This document shows positions 24,590-33,330 of a stretch of 64,000 nt of DNA, piece after piece (position 1 is the stretch's first letter; each line of letters starts with the position of its first letter). The notes under the pieces were generated by a model that was given only the letters and a program-made list of their open reading frames with translations, was not told the DNA's origin and made no database searches. The stretch covers positions 62,001 through 126,000 of the forward strand of contig NZ_JBHSRI010000007.1 of the NCBI RefSeq assembly GCF_042658845.1, given 5' to 3'. Position numbers and translations under genes: made by a program. The DNA comes from Paenisporosarcina macmurdoensis. GTDB lineage: Bacteria; Bacillota; Bacilli; Bacillales_A; Planococcaceae.

Positions 24590-25002
24590 GAAATTCGATT
24601 CAGACAAGTGGACTGTGTGTGAATAAACGAGAGGCGAGTATGGTTGATACAGTTGACTAGAATGATGGTTACCTAATTAAGAAGAGGCAGACAAACTGCT
24701 TGGATAGAGAGATTAAGGAATGTTGAATCGAATGACCAAATAAACACCAAGCTAAAGAATAACCAGGCGCAAAATGACTTCTTTTAGGACAAGTAAATCA
24801 TGGAATTTAATTAACATTCGTAATTAAAGTAAAGATAAGGATCAGTAAATTCTCACGAAATAGCCGTCACAAATCAAGAAATTAAGAAATCGGAATCTAA
24901 AAATGTGTGGGTGTTCGGTAGTGAATTTACGGTGGTTTTTCATTAATCCTAATTAATCCCAATAACCTGCTTTTTTATGCTTTATTTGCATTATCAAACA
25001 AC
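24590..25002. other. Gene-free stretch
   Basis: About 410 bases between the fusion gene terminator and the rpsD terminator. No open frame with a ribosome binding site, no tRNA and no clear repeat was seen. It marks the right edge of the accessory island. Confidence 0.5.
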
Positions 25003-25045
25003 AAAAAAAGCCCTAGAATCTTGATTTAACAAGAATTCTAGGACT
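25003..25045 (-). terminator. Intrinsic terminator of rpsD
   Basis: On the minus strand a stem CCTAGAATTCTTG/CAAGATTCTAGG precedes a CTTTTTTT tract (AAAAAAAG on the plus strand). Confidence 0.88.
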
Positions 25046-25063
25046 TCTAATAAAGTATTGCTA

Positions 25064-25666
25064 TTAACGTGAGTAGTACTCAACGATTAATGATTCATTG
25101 ATTTCAGCAGATAATTCGTTACGTTCTGGAAGGCGAACGAATGTACCAACTTTTTTGTCTGCATCGAAAGATAAGTATTCAGGAACAAAGTTGCTTACTT
25201 CCATAGACTCATTAACGATATCAAGGTTTTGAGATTTTTCACGAAGAGAAATTTCTTGACCTGCTTTTAGACGGTATGAAGGGATGTCAACGCGTTTTCC
25301 ATCGACCATAACGTGACCGTGGTTTACTAATTGACGAGCTCCACGACGAGTGCGTGAAAGACCTAAACGGTAAACGATGTTGTCTAAGCGAGTATCAAGA
25401 AGAATCATGAAGTTCTCACCAGATTTACCAGGCATTTTAGCCGCTTTATCGAAAAGTGTACGGAATTGACGTTCATTTACACCATACATATGACGAAGCT
25501 TTTGCTTCTCTTGTAATTGTAAACCATATTCCGAGATTTTTTTACGTTGGTTAGGACCGTGTTGTCCTGGTGCGTAAGGGCGTTTTTCTAATTCTTTACC
25601 TGTACCGCTTAGTGATAGACCAAGACGACGAGATAATTTCCAAGCTGGACCTGTATAACGAGCCAT
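25064..25666 (-). CDS. rpsD: 30S ribosomal protein S4
   Basis: Ribosomal protein S4, 200 residues, the usual length. It binds 16S rRNA early in small-subunit assembly. The N-terminal part (ARYTGPAWKLSRRLGLSLSGTG) is characteristic, and the S4 RNA-binding domain is at about 90-155 (LDNIVYRLGLSRTRRGARQLVNHGHV). The N-terminus carries no Cys4 zinc knuckle, so it is the C-minus form. The ATG at 25666 has AAAGGAGGAG upstream. As in B. subtilis it is a stand-alone gene with a long structured leader, through which S4 probably represses its own synthesis. Confidence 0.98.
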   Translation of the reverse strand: MARYTGPAWKLSRRLGLSLSGTGKELEKRPYAPGQHGPNQRKKISEYGLQLQEKQKLRHMYGVNERQFRTLFDKAAKMPGKSGENFMILLDTRLDNIVYRLGLSRTRRGARQLVNHGHVMVDGKRVDIPSYRLKAGQEISLREKSQNLDIVNESMEVSNFVPEYLSFDADKKVGTFVRLPERNELSAEINESLIVEYYSR

Positions 25667-25669
25667 GAA

Positions 25670-25860
25670 AGACTCCTCCTTTTAGTGGTTTTATTTTGTT
25701 GTAAAATAAGACCAGATGTATCAATCAAACTGCCATTTTATTTTCATGTACCTTCGCCCTCGCAGCCAAGGGTTACGAGATACCCCTTCCAATTACCATG
25801 GAGGAATAAAATGAAACGAATAAGACCATACAACTGCTGCTTTTATTTTACACATCCTCT
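25670..25860 (-). promoter_or_regulatory. Probable S4 autoregulatory leader of rpsD
   Basis: The transcript between promoter and rpsD start is about 185 bases and contains blocks such as GGAAGGGGTATCTCG, ACCCTTGGCTGCGAGGGCGAAGG. This matches in position and general character the S4-binding leader of Bacillus rpsD, which forms a pseudoknot-like structure mimicking 16S rRNA. The assignment rests on position and partial resemblance; I did not fold it. Confidence 0.6.
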
Positions 25861-25889
25861 ATTGTATCTATTAAAAAGCATAGTGTCAA
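25861..25889 (-). promoter_or_regulatory. Promoter of rpsD
   Basis: On the minus strand: TTGACA, 17 bases, TACAAT. This is close to consensus, as expected for a ribosomal protein gene. Confidence 0.88.
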
Positions 25890-26010
25890 GATGATACCTT
25901 GACATTTTAATAAATCGTCTAGGGAAGTTGACCTTTTCAAAAAACAAGAAATCGAGTAAGATGGAAAAGATAGGGATGAAAGCGTTTACATGAATTAAGG
26001 GGTGCTTATT

Positions 26011-27222
26011 ATGAACAATGAATTTATTAAAAAAGAAACGGCTGTTATTCACAAAGGATATTTGTCACATCAACATCACGACAGTTTATCTGTACCTTTG
26101 TATCAAACGTCCACTTTTACATTTTCATCAGCTGAACAAGGAGAACGCCGTTTTTCTGGTGAGGAATCTGGAAATATATATTCGCGTTTAGGGAATCCGA
26201 CCGTTCGAATTTTAGAAGAAAGAATAGCAGAACTTGAAAATGGGCAAAGTGCATTAGCATTTGGGTCGGGGATGGCCGCAGTTAGTGCAATACTTATTCA
26301 TGTTACAAAAACAGGTGATCATGTTCTTTGTTCGCGAGGGATTTACGGTTGCACATTTGGCTTACTCGAAATGATGGATGAAAAATATAATATTTCACAT
26401 AGTTTTAGTGCTTTGTCGACTGAACAAGAAATCGAAGCATCCATACGCCCGGAAACAGTCTGTATATATGTGGAAACACCAATAAATCCAACCATGGAAC
26501 TCGTGGATTTAGCACTAGTTCACAAAGTTGCACAAAAACATGGATTAAAAGTGATTGTAGATAATACATTTTCATCACCATATTTACAAAATCCACTCGA
26601 TTTCGGTGCAGATTATGTGTTGCACAGTGCCACAAAATATATTAATGGGCATGGGGATGTCATCGCTGGCTTGTTAATCGGTAACGATATGGAAGATATG
26701 ATGAATCTTCGAATGACCGTACAAAAAGACGTTGGTGGTATTATCTCACCATTTGATGCTTGGCTCATACTTAGGGGATTAAAAACACTCCATATTAGAA
26801 TGGACCGCCATTCTGAAAATGCACTTAAACTTGTGTCATTTTTACAATCAACACCCGTCGTAACTGACATTCTGTATCCTTTTCATCCATCACATCCGCA
26901 ATTTGAAATTGCTAAAAAACAAATGACAGCAGGAGGCGGGCTAATTTCATTTAATATAAAAGGCGGGAAAGAGGCTGCACAATATTTTATGAATGCACTG
27001 CAACTAATTAAAATTGCGGTTAGTTTAGGGGATGCGGAAACACTAATTCAACACCCGGCTACCATGACACATTCAGTCATTCCGGAAGTAGACCGAGAAA
27101 AAATGGGGATTACCCATTCCTTACTTCGCTTGTCAGTCGGCCTTGAGCACGTGGATGATATAATGGCGGATTTGGAACAAGCATTTGCAAAAGTTGAAAC
27201 ACACTTTGCCATGGCAAAATAA
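26011..27222 (+). CDS. Cys/Met metabolism PLP enzyme, probably methionine gamma-lyase
   Basis: A 403-residue fold-type I PLP enzyme of the trans-sulfuration family. It has YSRLGNPT.R.LEERIAELENG, the PLP lysine in HSATKYINGHGD (about residue 208), and ETPINPTMELVDL. The N-terminal IHKGY, SVPLYQTSTFTF and GIYGCTFGLL, with a cysteine in the position typical of methionine gamma-lyases, favour that activity (methionine to methanethiol, ammonia and 2-oxobutyrate). Cystathionine gamma-lyase or -synthase cannot be excluded. The ATG at 26011 follows AAGGGG by eight bases. The convergent neighbour is a free-methionine-sulfoxide reductase, which fits a methionine theme. Confidence 0.85.
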   Translation: MNNEFIKKETAVIHKGYLSHQHHDSLSVPLYQTSTFTFSSAEQGERRFSGEESGNIYSRLGNPTVRILEERIAELENGQSALAFGSGMAAVSAILIHVTKTGDHVLCSRGIYGCTFGLLEMMDEKYNISHSFSALSTEQEIEASIRPETVCIYVETPINPTMELVDLALVHKVAQKHGLKVIVDNTFSSPYLQNPLDFGADYVLHSATKYINGHGDVIAGLLIGNDMEDMMNLRMTVQKDVGGIISPFDAWLILRGLKTLHIRMDRHSENALKLVSFLQSTPVVTDILYPFHPSHPQFEIAKKQMTAGGGLISFNIKGGKEAAQYFMNALQLIKIAVSLGDAETLIQHPATMTHSVIPEVDREKMGITHSLLRLSVGLEHVDDIMADLEQAFAKVETHFAMAK

Positions 27223-27223
27223 A

Positions 27224-27260
27224 AAAGGATGAAGTGGTTAATAAACCACTTCATCCTTTT
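27224..27260. terminator. Bidirectional terminator between the PLP lyase and msrC genes
   Basis: Perfect stem AAAGGATGAAGTGGTT with loop AATA, A residues on the left and T residues on the right. Confidence 0.92.
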
Positions 27261-27738
27261 AAATATGTTTCATTAATATAGACACTAAATGTTCAAGACC
27301 TTGTTGATCTTCTTTTTGGAAACGATTTTTTTCTGGGCTGTCAATATCAAGCACGCCGATAACCTCGCCATTCTTTAGTAACGGCACCACGATTTCTGAT
27401 TGAGAAGCTGCATCACACGCGATATGTCCTGGGAAAGCATGGACGTCGGCAACAATTATCGTTTCCTTTTTTGCAACAGAAGTTCCACAAACTCCTCTAC
27501 CTACAGGAATTCTAATACAAGCTGGTAATCCTTGAAATGGACCGAGTACCAGTTCATTTTCATCCATCATATAAAAACCTACCCAATTAATGCGGTCGAA
27601 AAATTGATTTAATAATGCAGAAGCATTACTTAAATTAGCCATTACGTTTTTCTCGCCAGTTAGTAATGCATCTAATTGTTTAGCTAACATTTCATATTGT
27701 TGTTGAGTATCTCCAGCATAAGTTGATTTTGCAAACAT
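27259..27738 (-). CDS. msrC: Free methionine-(R)-sulfoxide reductase, GAF-domain
   Basis: A 159-residue single GAF-domain protein, homologous to B. subtilis YtsP. It reduces free Met-R-sulfoxide using thioredoxin. The three cysteines of the fRMsr active site are present: LPACIRIPVGRGVCGTS (two) and HIACDAASQSE (third), together with the motif INWVGFY. Length is usual for the family. The start at 27738 is preceded by AGAGGTG. Downstream it faces the PLP lyase gene across a shared terminator; upstream lies hisJ in the same direction 65 bases away. Confidence 0.9.
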   Translation of the reverse strand: MFAKSTYAGDTQQQYEMLAKQLDALLTGEKNVMANLSNASALLNQFFDRINWVGFYMMDENELVLGPFQGLPACIRIPVGRGVCGTSVAKKETIIVADVHAFPGHIACDAASQSEIVVPLLKNGEVIGVLDIDSPEKNRFQKEDQQGLEHLVSILMKHI

Positions 27739-27803
27739 GACATCACCTCTTCATTATTGTTTTCGGAAATTGGTGCATTCCGATAAGTATTTCTAGCTAG
27801 GAG

Positions 27804-28619
27804 CTAAAGTGAAGCTTTTCTCATTGCTTGAGTATATACGTCCTCATAAAATTGATGCAAGTCTTCTGCCCTGTGTGCGTCTGACCCAAATACGAGAGGA
27901 ATCCCCATTTCTTTTGCTAACAAAATGTAACGAGTTGGGGGATAGGGTTCCAAACAAAACTGTTTGGCTAAGCCTGCACTATTTACATCCAGTTCATATT
28001 GATAGTGTTTCATTAAATCTAATGTCTTTAAAATCATTTCATAATCATCTACAATCACGCTGTGAGCATGTTGAAATTTATGAATTAATGTGGGATGGCC
28101 AATTCGTTTTGGTTTATATGGACCAAGGTCAGCTGAAATTGAATCTTGTACGGTTTTATAATAGAGGGAATAAACATCTTCTATTGATGCGAATTGCTGT
28201 GAAAAATGTATAAATGATGGTGGTGAAAAATCAATACAAGAATATTTTTGTTCATTAAGCAGGAAATGAACAGATAAAATCGAATCATCTAAGGTAGGAC
28301 CTATTTCATTTAATAATTGAGTGGTCTCTTTTTCAAATCCTTCAATAAAATCTACTTCTAACCCTATTTTAATCGAGATGTCGTTAGCATATTGTTTTTT
28401 GAGTTGTTGTAGTTCTAAGATATATGGTTCGAGCATGTTTGGTTGAAGAAAACTATCTTGATCGGGAACAGTGTCCATAAACCCTTGAGGTGCAGGGGCA
28501 TGTTCTGTAAATGAAATATCAGTAAAGCCATTGTTAATAGCTTTTTCTATGTATAATTTAAACGAGTCCTTCGTTCCATGGGGACAAAATGGACTGTGAA
28601 TATGAGCATCTCGCTTCAT
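27804..28619 (-). CDS. hisJ: Histidinol-phosphatase, PHP family
   Basis: A 271-residue PHP-domain phosphatase that converts histidinol phosphate to histidinol, the penultimate step of histidine synthesis in Firmicutes. Metal-binding motifs are visible: DAHIHSPFCPHG at the N-terminus, SFTEHAP near 40, GLEVDF, a conserved SVHFL, and VFGSDAHRAEDL at the end. The frame is open to 28694, but the ATG at 28619 has GGAGGTG nine bases upstream and gives the family N-terminus MKRDAHIHS. It is next to ytsP/msrC and ezrA, the same neighbourhood as in B. subtilis. Confidence 0.92.
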   Translation of the reverse strand: MKRDAHIHSPFCPHGTKDSFKLYIEKAINNGFTDISFTEHAPAPQGFMDTVPDQDSFLQPNMLEPYILELQQLKKQYANDISIKIGLEVDFIEGFEKETTQLLNEIGPTLDDSILSVHFLLNEQKYSCIDFSPPSFIHFSQQFASIEDVYSLYYKTVQDSISADLGPYKPKRIGHPTLIHKFQHAHSVIVDDYEMILKTLDLMKHYQYELDVNSAGLAKQFCLEPYPPTRYILLAKEMGIPLVFGSDAHRAEDLHQFYEDVYTQAMRKASL

Positions 28620-28767
28620 ATAAATAAACACCTCCAATGGATAAATGTAACTTTTTACATTAATTCGGCAAAATACTTGTATTTTCGTCAACATATTCGT
28701 TTATTTCATGGTAAGATTATATGTATAAACTGGCATAGACCGTGATTTTTGGAACAGGGGGCTTACG

Positions 28768-30468
28768 ATGAATTATATCATCATTGCAATCATCGTACTA
28801 ATTGCAGTACTCATACTCTTATTTATGATGCGTCGCAAACATAATAACGAGATTGTTAGACTAGAACATGAAAAACATCAAATTCAAAATAAGCCTATAT
28901 TAGAAGAAATGACTAAAGTCAAACAACTGAATATGAATGGACAAACTGAAGAAATGTTTGAAAGCTGGCGTAATAGTTGGACACAAGTTATGGATATTCA
29001 CATGCCAAAAATTGATTCATTACTTTTCGATGCTGAAGAAAGTATTGATAGATTCAACTTTAAACGTGCCACTGCATTGGAGAAAGAAATTGATGAGCGA
29101 ATTCAACAAAGTGACGAACAAATGTCGTTAATCTTGAAAGAGCTTGAACAATTGATTGGTAGCGAAGAAAAAAACCGCGTTGAAATGGATCAATTAAAAG
29201 AACAATACCGTGCAGCTCGCAAGACATTGCTCGCTCATCAGCACTCGTTTGGTGCAGCAGCTGTGCCACTTGAGAAAAAGCTTGAACAATTCGGACCTCA
29301 ATTTGACGAATATGACCGTTTAACAGAAAGTGGTAATTATTTGTTAGCACGCGAAATCGTGATTGGCTTAGATGAAGAAGCTCAATTTGTCTTTAATTTA
29401 TTACATGATATTCCTTCGTTGTTATCAGACGTGCAAAATAAGATTCCCGCTAGTATTCACGATCTTCGAAATGGACAACGTGAAATGGAAGCGCAATCGT
29501 ATTATTTAGAACATCTTGAAATGACTGAACAACTAAATAAGTTAGATGATGAATTAGTAACTATGAAAGAATCAATTATTCAACTTGAAATAAAGAACGT
29601 ATTAACAAGAGTTGAGCAAATGAAAGATGAAATTGAAGCTTGCTATGACATGCTCGAAAAAGAAGTTATGGCTAAACGCTATGTTGATAAACATCGCCAT
29701 CCTACTGAACAGAGATTGGCAGAGGTTACCACGATTACTCGTCAAACAAGTGATGAAGCGGCTTATGTACAACAAAGCTATCGTTTACCAGAAAATCAAG
29801 CAGAAATTCCATTGGTTTGTTTGAAACAAATTGAAACGTTGCAAAAACGTTATGATTTAGTGGCACAACGAGCAAGTGAAGACCAATTAGCTTATTCAAG
29901 CTTACAAGATGAACTTACACTTATTTCGGCTGATTTGGAGAACTTATACGAAGAGCAAGATCGTTTTTCGAATAGTTTAAAGAGTTTACGTATCGATGAG
30001 AATCGAGCGCGTACGAATTTAGATGAACTGAAGAGATTACTGCATGAAACAGATCGCATGGTACATAAAGCGAATATGCCAGGAATTCCTGAAGAGATGG
30101 ACGTTCGCTTAGAAGAAGCAGAAGAACACATTTACTTAGTTATGCAAAGTCTTCAAGAAGTACCGCTTAACATGAAATTAGTGGATACTTATTTAGCTAA
30201 GGCAGATAAATGTATTCATGAAGTGCATACTAAAGCGAAAGAAATGCTTGAGAACGTCTTGTTGATCGAACGGATTATCCAATACGGAAACCGTTATCGT
30301 GCAAGTCATCCACGCATGAACCAGCGCTTGATCGAAGCTGAAGCAGCATTCCGTCAACTTCGATACACGAAAGCTCTTGAAGAAGCAGCAACAGCTGTTG
30401 AAGAAGTAGAACCTGGTGCCATGAAACGAATCGAAGTACTTGTCAAAGAGGACGCATGGCGTTCATAA
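28768..30468 (+). CDS. ezrA: Septation ring formation regulator EzrA
   Basis: A 566-residue membrane protein. Residues 2-21 are a single transmembrane helix (YIIIAIIVLIAVLILLFMM), followed by long spectrin-like coiled-coil repeats rich in Glu, Lys and Gln up to the C-terminus. EzrA binds FtsZ at the membrane, prevents extra Z-rings at the poles and helps move penicillin-binding proteins to the septum. Length matches B. subtilis EzrA (562). ATG 28768 follows CAGGGGGCTTACG. It is monocistronic, with its own terminator, and the next genes are cysteine desulfurase and thiI, as in B. subtilis. Confidence 0.94.
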   Translation: MNYIIIAIIVLIAVLILLFMMRRKHNNEIVRLEHEKHQIQNKPILEEMTKVKQLNMNGQTEEMFESWRNSWTQVMDIHMPKIDSLLFDAEESIDRFNFKRATALEKEIDERIQQSDEQMSLILKELEQLIGSEEKNRVEMDQLKEQYRAARKTLLAHQHSFGAAAVPLEKKLEQFGPQFDEYDRLTESGNYLLAREIVIGLDEEAQFVFNLLHDIPSLLSDVQNKIPASIHDLRNGQREMEAQSYYLEHLEMTEQLNKLDDELVTMKESIIQLEIKNVLTRVEQMKDEIEACYDMLEKEVMAKRYVDKHRHPTEQRLAEVTTITRQTSDEAAYVQQSYRLPENQAEIPLVCLKQIETLQKRYDLVAQRASEDQLAYSSLQDELTLISADLENLYEEQDRFSNSLKSLRIDENRARTNLDELKRLLHETDRMVHKANMPGIPEEMDVRLEEAEEHIYLVMQSLQEVPLNMKLVDTYLAKADKCIHEVHTKAKEMLENVLLIERIIQYGNRYRASHPRMNQRLIEAEAAFRQLRYTKALEEAATAVEEVEPGAMKRIEVLVKEDAWRS

Positions 30469-30481
30469 TAAAGTCAGTTTA

Positions 30482-30514
30482 AACCACCGCACACAACACG
30501 TGCTGGTGGTTTTC
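30482..30514 (+). terminator. Intrinsic terminator of ezrA
   Basis: Stem AACCACC/GGTGGTT with inner GCAC.../...GTGC pairing, followed by TTTCT. Confidence 0.75.
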
Positions 30515-30534
30515 TATTGAAAAGGAGTTCAGCC

Positions 30535-31668
30535 GTGTATTATTTTGATCATAGTGCCACGACAAAACCACATAAAGAAGTATTGGAAACATTCGTTAAA
30601 GTGAATGAAGCGTTTTATGCTAATCCTGCCTCAATCCATGAACTTGGTGTTGAAGCAAACGCCCTTTTATCACGGGCAAGAAAACAAATTGCCGACATGC
30701 TTGGAACAGATGAAACAAGAGTTATTTTCACTTCAGGTGGAACAGAATCTAATCACTTTGCTATTCATGGGTTAGCCAAAAACTTGCAAGCTCGAGGCAA
30801 ACATATTATTACCTCAAGCATTGAACATCCATCCGTTTTAGAATCGATGAAACAATTGGAGCTTCAAGGTTTTGAAATTGAGGTTTTACCTGTTAATGAA
30901 AAAGGATTAATTTCACTTGAAGATGTCAAATCATCTTTACGAAAAGATACGATTATGGTTAGTATCATGCATATAAATAATGAACTAGGCAGCATACAAC
31001 CGATCAAAGATTTAGCAAATATCATTCATCAAAATAGCCGTGCTGTATTTCATGTAGATGCCATTCAAAGTTTCGGGAAATACCCTGTATCATTTTCCAG
31101 TCTTGGTGCTGATGTTTTGACATTATCAGCACATAAATTCAATGGTTTAAAAGGATCTGGGATTGTTGCATGGAAAAATTATGTCTCTTTCGAACCTGTA
31201 ATTGTTGGCGGTGGCCAAGAATTTGGATTACGAAGTGGAACGGTGCCAGTTGCACAAGCTGTGTCGTTTGCCAAAGCCATGAGACTTGCTTTTGAAAATC
31301 AATCGTTAATGCTTTCGAAATATGTGCAATGGAACGAAAAAATTAGAAGCTTTTTACAGGGCTATCGAAATGTTCGTATATTGTCTTCGAATCAAGCAGC
31401 AGCTCACATTTTAACGATTAGTGTGCGTAATTTAAAAGGTGAAATACTAGTTAACGCTTTGCAAACACGAGGAATCATTGTGTCAACTTCGAGTGCTTGT
31501 TCTTCAAAGCAAACAAAAACTAGTCATGTTATAAAATCAATCGGATTATCAGATGACTATATTCGAGGAGTCATTCGTATAAGTTTTGGTACAAGTAATA
31601 CGGATCAACAAATTGAACATTTTATCGAAAATTTTTCAGCAATTATGAAGCAAGTTAAAGGAGAATAA
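30535..31668 (+). CDS. Cysteine desulfurase (NifS/IscS-like) for thiamine/4-thiouridine synthesis
   Basis: A 377-residue class V PLP enzyme that takes sulfur from cysteine. The PLP lysine lies in LSAHKFNGLKGSG (about 202) and the sulfur-carrying cysteine in STSSACSSK (about 322). It corresponds to B. subtilis NifZ, the partner that hands persulfide to ThiI, whose gene follows six bases later. The GTG at 30535 is chosen: AAAGGAG lies six bases upstream and the protein then begins MYYFDHSATTKPH as in the family. The two genes form an operon. Confidence 0.92.
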   Translation: MYYFDHSATTKPHKEVLETFVKVNEAFYANPASIHELGVEANALLSRARKQIADMLGTDETRVIFTSGGTESNHFAIHGLAKNLQARGKHIITSSIEHPSVLESMKQLELQGFEIEVLPVNEKGLISLEDVKSSLRKDTIMVSIMHINNELGSIQPIKDLANIIHQNSRAVFHVDAIQSFGKYPVSFSSLGADVLTLSAHKFNGLKGSGIVAWKNYVSFEPVIVGGGQEFGLRSGTVPVAQAVSFAKAMRLAFENQSLMLSKYVQWNEKIRSFLQGYRNVRILSSNQAAAHILTISVRNLKGEILVNALQTRGIIVSTSSACSSKQTKTSHVIKSIGLSDDYIRGVIRISFGTSNTDQQIEHFIENFSAIMKQVKGE

Positions 31669-31674
31669 TTAAAA

Positions 31675-32877
31675 ATGGAATGGAAAGAACTATTAATACG
31701 TTATGGTGAATTATCTACAAAAGGAAGAAATCGTAGTTCCTTTACAGGTCGATTACGGGATAATATCCGATATGCATTTGCGGATTTACCAAAATTTCAA
31801 ATTATAACGGAACGGGATCGTATGTTTATTCGACCGAATGAACAAGAAACGATGGACCAATTAATTGAGCGATTACCAAAAATTTTCGGTATTCAGTCGT
31901 TCAGTCCTGTTGCGTCATGTAGTTTAGATTTAGAAGATATTAAACAAACTGCAGTTAAAGTTGTAGAATCACTCGACCGGACTGATAAAACTTTTAAAGT
32001 TACGGTAAAACGATCATACAAACCATTTGAAATGGAAACGAATGAATTACAACAATATGTTGGCTCTCATGTGTTGCGTAACTTCCCAGAAATTCGTGTT
32101 CAGATGAAAAAACCGGATATTGATTTAGTTGTAGAAGTAAGAAGAGATGCTGTTTATATGATGGCTCAAGTTATTCCTGGTGCTGGAGGTTTACCGATTG
32201 GATCAAATGGTAAATCTATACTTATGCTATCAGGTGGAATTGATAGTCCTGTTGCAGGATATCAAATGTTAAAGCGTGGTGTTCGTTTGGATGCCATTCA
32301 TTTTTATAGTCCCCCATATACGAGTGAACTATCGAAAGAAAAAGTGATGGATTTAGCGGAGAAATTAAGTCGCTTTGGTGCGTCTGTTAAACTTCACATC
32401 ATCCCTTTTACAGCAATTCAACAAGAAATTCAAAAACAAATTCCAAGTAATGTATCAATGACGACTACACGGAGAATGATGTTAAGAATTACTGATTTAG
32501 TTCGGGAAGAAACAGGAGCTCTTGCTATTATTACGGGTGAAAGTCTTGGACAAGTCGCTAGTCAAACATTAGAAAGCTTAACAGCGATTAATGCAGTAAC
32601 GCCGACTCCGGTATTACGTCCACTAATTGCATTTGATAAGCTTGATATTATTAAAATTGCTCAAGAAATTGACACGTACGAGGTTTCAATCCGTCCGTAT
32701 GAAGATTGCTGCACTATATTTACACCGGCAAGTCCAAAAACAAAACCAAAGCTTGAAAAAGTGGAGTTTTATGAGAGCTTTAAATCTTTTGAGGACCTGA
32801 TTGCAGAAGCAGTGAGTGAAAGAGAAATTATGATGTTCCCTAAAAAGAAACAAGATAAATTCTCCGGTTTACTATAA
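31675..32877 (+). CDS. thiI: tRNA 4-thiouridine synthetase ThiI
   Basis: A 400-residue sulfurtransferase that makes 4-thiouridine at tRNA position 8 and is linked to thiamine thiazole synthesis. It has an N-terminal ferredoxin-like/THUMP region (to about 165), then the PP-loop ATPase with SGGIDSPVAGYQM near 184. The C-terminus ends with PYEDCCTIFTPASP and lacks the rhodanese domain of the enterobacterial enzyme, as usual in Bacillales. GGAG lies ten bases before the ATG. It is cotranscribed with the cysteine desulfurase. Confidence 0.95.
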   Translation: MEWKELLIRYGELSTKGRNRSSFTGRLRDNIRYAFADLPKFQIITERDRMFIRPNEQETMDQLIERLPKIFGIQSFSPVASCSLDLEDIKQTAVKVVESLDRTDKTFKVTVKRSYKPFEMETNELQQYVGSHVLRNFPEIRVQMKKPDIDLVVEVRRDAVYMMAQVIPGAGGLPIGSNGKSILMLSGGIDSPVAGYQMLKRGVRLDAIHFYSPPYTSELSKEKVMDLAEKLSRFGASVKLHIIPFTAIQQEIQKQIPSNVSMTTTRRMMLRITDLVREETGALAIITGESLGQVASQTLESLTAINAVTPTPVLRPLIAFDKLDIIKIAQEIDTYEVSIRPYEDCCTIFTPASPKTKPKLEKVEFYESFKSFEDLIAEAVSEREIMMFPKKKQDKFSGLL

Positions 32878-32912
32878 TAAAAAATTACCATGAATTACTA
32901 CTTCTTGTGAAT

Positions 32913-32941
32913 GCATGAATCTGTCGATACGGCACATTCTA
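32913..32941 (+). promoter_or_regulatory. Sigma-G-type forespore promoter of the SASP gene
   Basis: GCATG, 17 bases, CATTCTA. Both boxes fit the sigma-G consensus (GHATR and CATNHTA), 25 bases before the start codon of a spore protein gene. Confidence 0.7.
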
Positions 32942-32965
32942 TATTCACAAGGAGGTGACACAGAC

Positions 32966-33169
32966 ATGGCAAATCAAAATTCAAATCAACTAGTCGTTCC
33001 CGGCGTAAAACAAGCTTTAGATCAAATGAAGTACGAAATCGCATCAGAGTTTGGTGTACAGCTTGGACCAGATGCTACAGCGCGTGCTAACGGATCCGTT
33101 GGCGGAGAAATTACTAAGCGTTTAGTGCAAATGGCAGAGCAACAATTAAACGGCGGTTACCAAAAATAA
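32966..33169 (+). CDS. sspA: Alpha/beta-type small acid-soluble spore protein
   Basis: A 67-residue SASP that coats and protects DNA in the dormant spore. The two family signatures are present: KYEIASEFGVQLG, containing the Glu-Phe site cut by germination protease GPR, and TARANGSVGGEITKRLV. AAGGAGGTGA precedes ATG 32966. Its position after thiI corresponds to sspA in B. subtilis. Expression is probably forespore-specific from the sigma-G-like promoter. This gene is the strongest evidence that the organism forms endospores. Confidence 0.95.
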   Translation: MANQNSNQLVVPGVKQALDQMKYEIASEFGVQLGPDATARANGSVGGEITKRLVQMAEQQLNGGYQK

Positions 33170-33181
33170 TAAATTTGTAAT

Positions 33182-33208
33182 AAACCGGTAGCGAGAGCTG
33201 CCGGTTTT
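33182..33208 (+). terminator. Intrinsic terminator of the SASP gene
   Basis: Stem AAACCGGTAGC/GCTGCCGGTTT followed by TATT. Confidence 0.82.
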
Positions 33209-33330
33209 ATTATGTGTTCTAAAAACAGCGGTTCTCTTTTTATTATTATCTGAAAAGAATGTTCTTTTTGAAAAATCAGTATTATATACGTATAATGAAG
33301 GAGGAGATAAAACATCAAGGGGGAACCAGA

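Noticed and set aside
24590..25002. Possible tRNA or small RNA in the gap before rpsD
   Set aside because: No cloverleaf, no T-loop GTTCRANNC and no promoter-terminator pair could be made out.
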